Below, in pieces: positions 5,362-5,831 of a stretch of 5,831 bases of DNA (the stretch's first letter is position 1; the number at the start of each line of letters is the position of its first letter). Position numbers and translations under genes: made by a program. This DNA is from an uncultured Collinsella sp. (lineage in GTDB: Bacteria; Actinomycetota; Coriobacteriia; Coriobacteriales; Coriobacteriaceae), in the NCBI GenBank assembly GCA_902490405.1, contig CABUDS010000061.1, positions 1 through 5,831 of the forward strand. Direction: 5' to 3'. The notes under the pieces were generated by a model. The model did no database searches and was not told the origin of the DNA. It saw nothing but the letters and a program-made list of their open reading frames with translations.

Positions 5362-5831
5362 ATGTTCGGCAATCCCTCGTATCCAACGTATCAGGCTTTT
5401 TTGGGGCTTGGCATCGCCGCTTCCATTGCGCTGCTGCTCATGCCGTGGTGGATCAAGCTACTCAAGGTCGAGGGTATCGGCCAGCAGGTTCGTGCCGACG
5501 GCCCCAAGCGTCATTTGGTTAAGCAGGGAACGCCCACCATGGGTGGCGTTGTCATCCTCGTCGCGATCTCGCTGACCTGCCTGCTGATGGGCAAGCTCAC
5601 CACCGAGCTCGTGCTCGTGCTCCTCGCCACGCTGGCGACCGGCGTGCTGGGCCTGATCGACGACCTGACCTCCGTTACGCATGGGCGCTCGCTCGGTCTG
5701 ACGCCTCATGCCAAGATGATCGGCCTAACCATTATCTGTGTCACCTTTACGGTACTTGCCGTCAACTGGTGCGGCGCCTCGACCGATCCAGAGCTTTCCT
5801 GCAAGATCGCCAATTCCTTTGCAAAAGTTGC
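5362..5831 (+). CDS. mraY: Phospho-N-acetylmuramoyl-pentapeptide-transferase MraY (3' end missing)
   Basis: This integral membrane enzyme transfers phospho-MurNAc-pentapeptide from UDP to undecaprenyl phosphate, forming lipid I. The frame is open from ATG 5362 to the window edge, giving 156 codons, about half of the usual 320-360 residues. Visible hydrophobic segments are at about 11-30, 62-78, 82-99 and 119-136. Family motifs are GQQVRADGPKRHLVKQGTPT (40-59) followed by MGG, and GLIDD (97-101) with the paired catalytic-region aspartates Asp100 and Asp101, followed by GLTPHAKM (112-119) with Lys118. The remaining catalytic Asp and the HHH region lie beyond the window. The start is 3 nt after the murF stop. 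The nearest Shine-Dalgarno-like sequence, GGAAGG at 5343-5348, lies inside murF and 13 nt from the ATG, which is long, so translational coupling to murF is likely. Confidence 0.95.
   Translation, partial: MFGNPSYPTYQAFLGLGIAASIALLLMPWWIKLLKVEGIGQQVRADGPKRHLVKQGTPTMGGVVILVAISLTCLLMGKLTTELVLVLLATLATGVLGLIDDLTSVTHGRSLGLTPHAKMIGLTIICVTFTVLAVNWCGASTDPELSCKIANSFAKV

Overview
This window is a segment of a division and cell wall (dcw) cluster. All genes lie on the + strand and are tightly packed, and the reading is GC-rich by eye. The order is mraZ (5' end cut off), rsmH, a small single-pass membrane protein in the ftsL position, ftsI (class B penicillin-binding protein), murF, and mraY (3' end cut off). 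The gene order, the GC-rich codon use, an FtsI without PASTA domains and the lack of murE between ftsI and murF suggest a Gram-positive actinobacterium. The class Coriobacteriia (Collinsella-like) is my best guess. That assignment comes from remembered gene order and sequence feel, not from a search.

Layout: 1-375 is the end of mraZ. rsmH follows after 20 nt (396-1361, with a possible TTG start at 411). A 90-nt gap then leads, with a strong Shine-Dalgarno, to the FtsL-like gene (1452-1922). ftsI begins 17 nt later (1940-3805). A 128-nt non-coding gap (3806-3933) is the only sizeable break. It holds two TACAAT -10-like hexamers, a 7-bp perfect inverted repeat enclosing a smaller hairpin, and the murF ribosome binding site. 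murF (3934-5358) is followed after 3 nt by mraY (5362 to past the window end).

How the genes work together: MraZ is the cluster's DNA-binding regulator. RsmH methylates 16S rRNA. The FtsL-like protein and FtsI are divisome membrane components that build septal peptidoglycan. MurF completes the UDP-MurNAc-pentapeptide in the cytoplasm, and MraY transfers phospho-MurNAc-pentapeptide to undecaprenyl phosphate to make lipid I. MurF and MraY are therefore consecutive steps encoded by consecutive, probably translationally coupled genes.

I found no convincing undescribed system. The points most worth a second look are the Arg/Gly/Ser-rich cytoplasmic tail of FtsI with repeated RPS(Y) units, the structured gap before murF where murE would often sit, and a possible stem that would mask the ribosome binding site of the FtsL-like gene.
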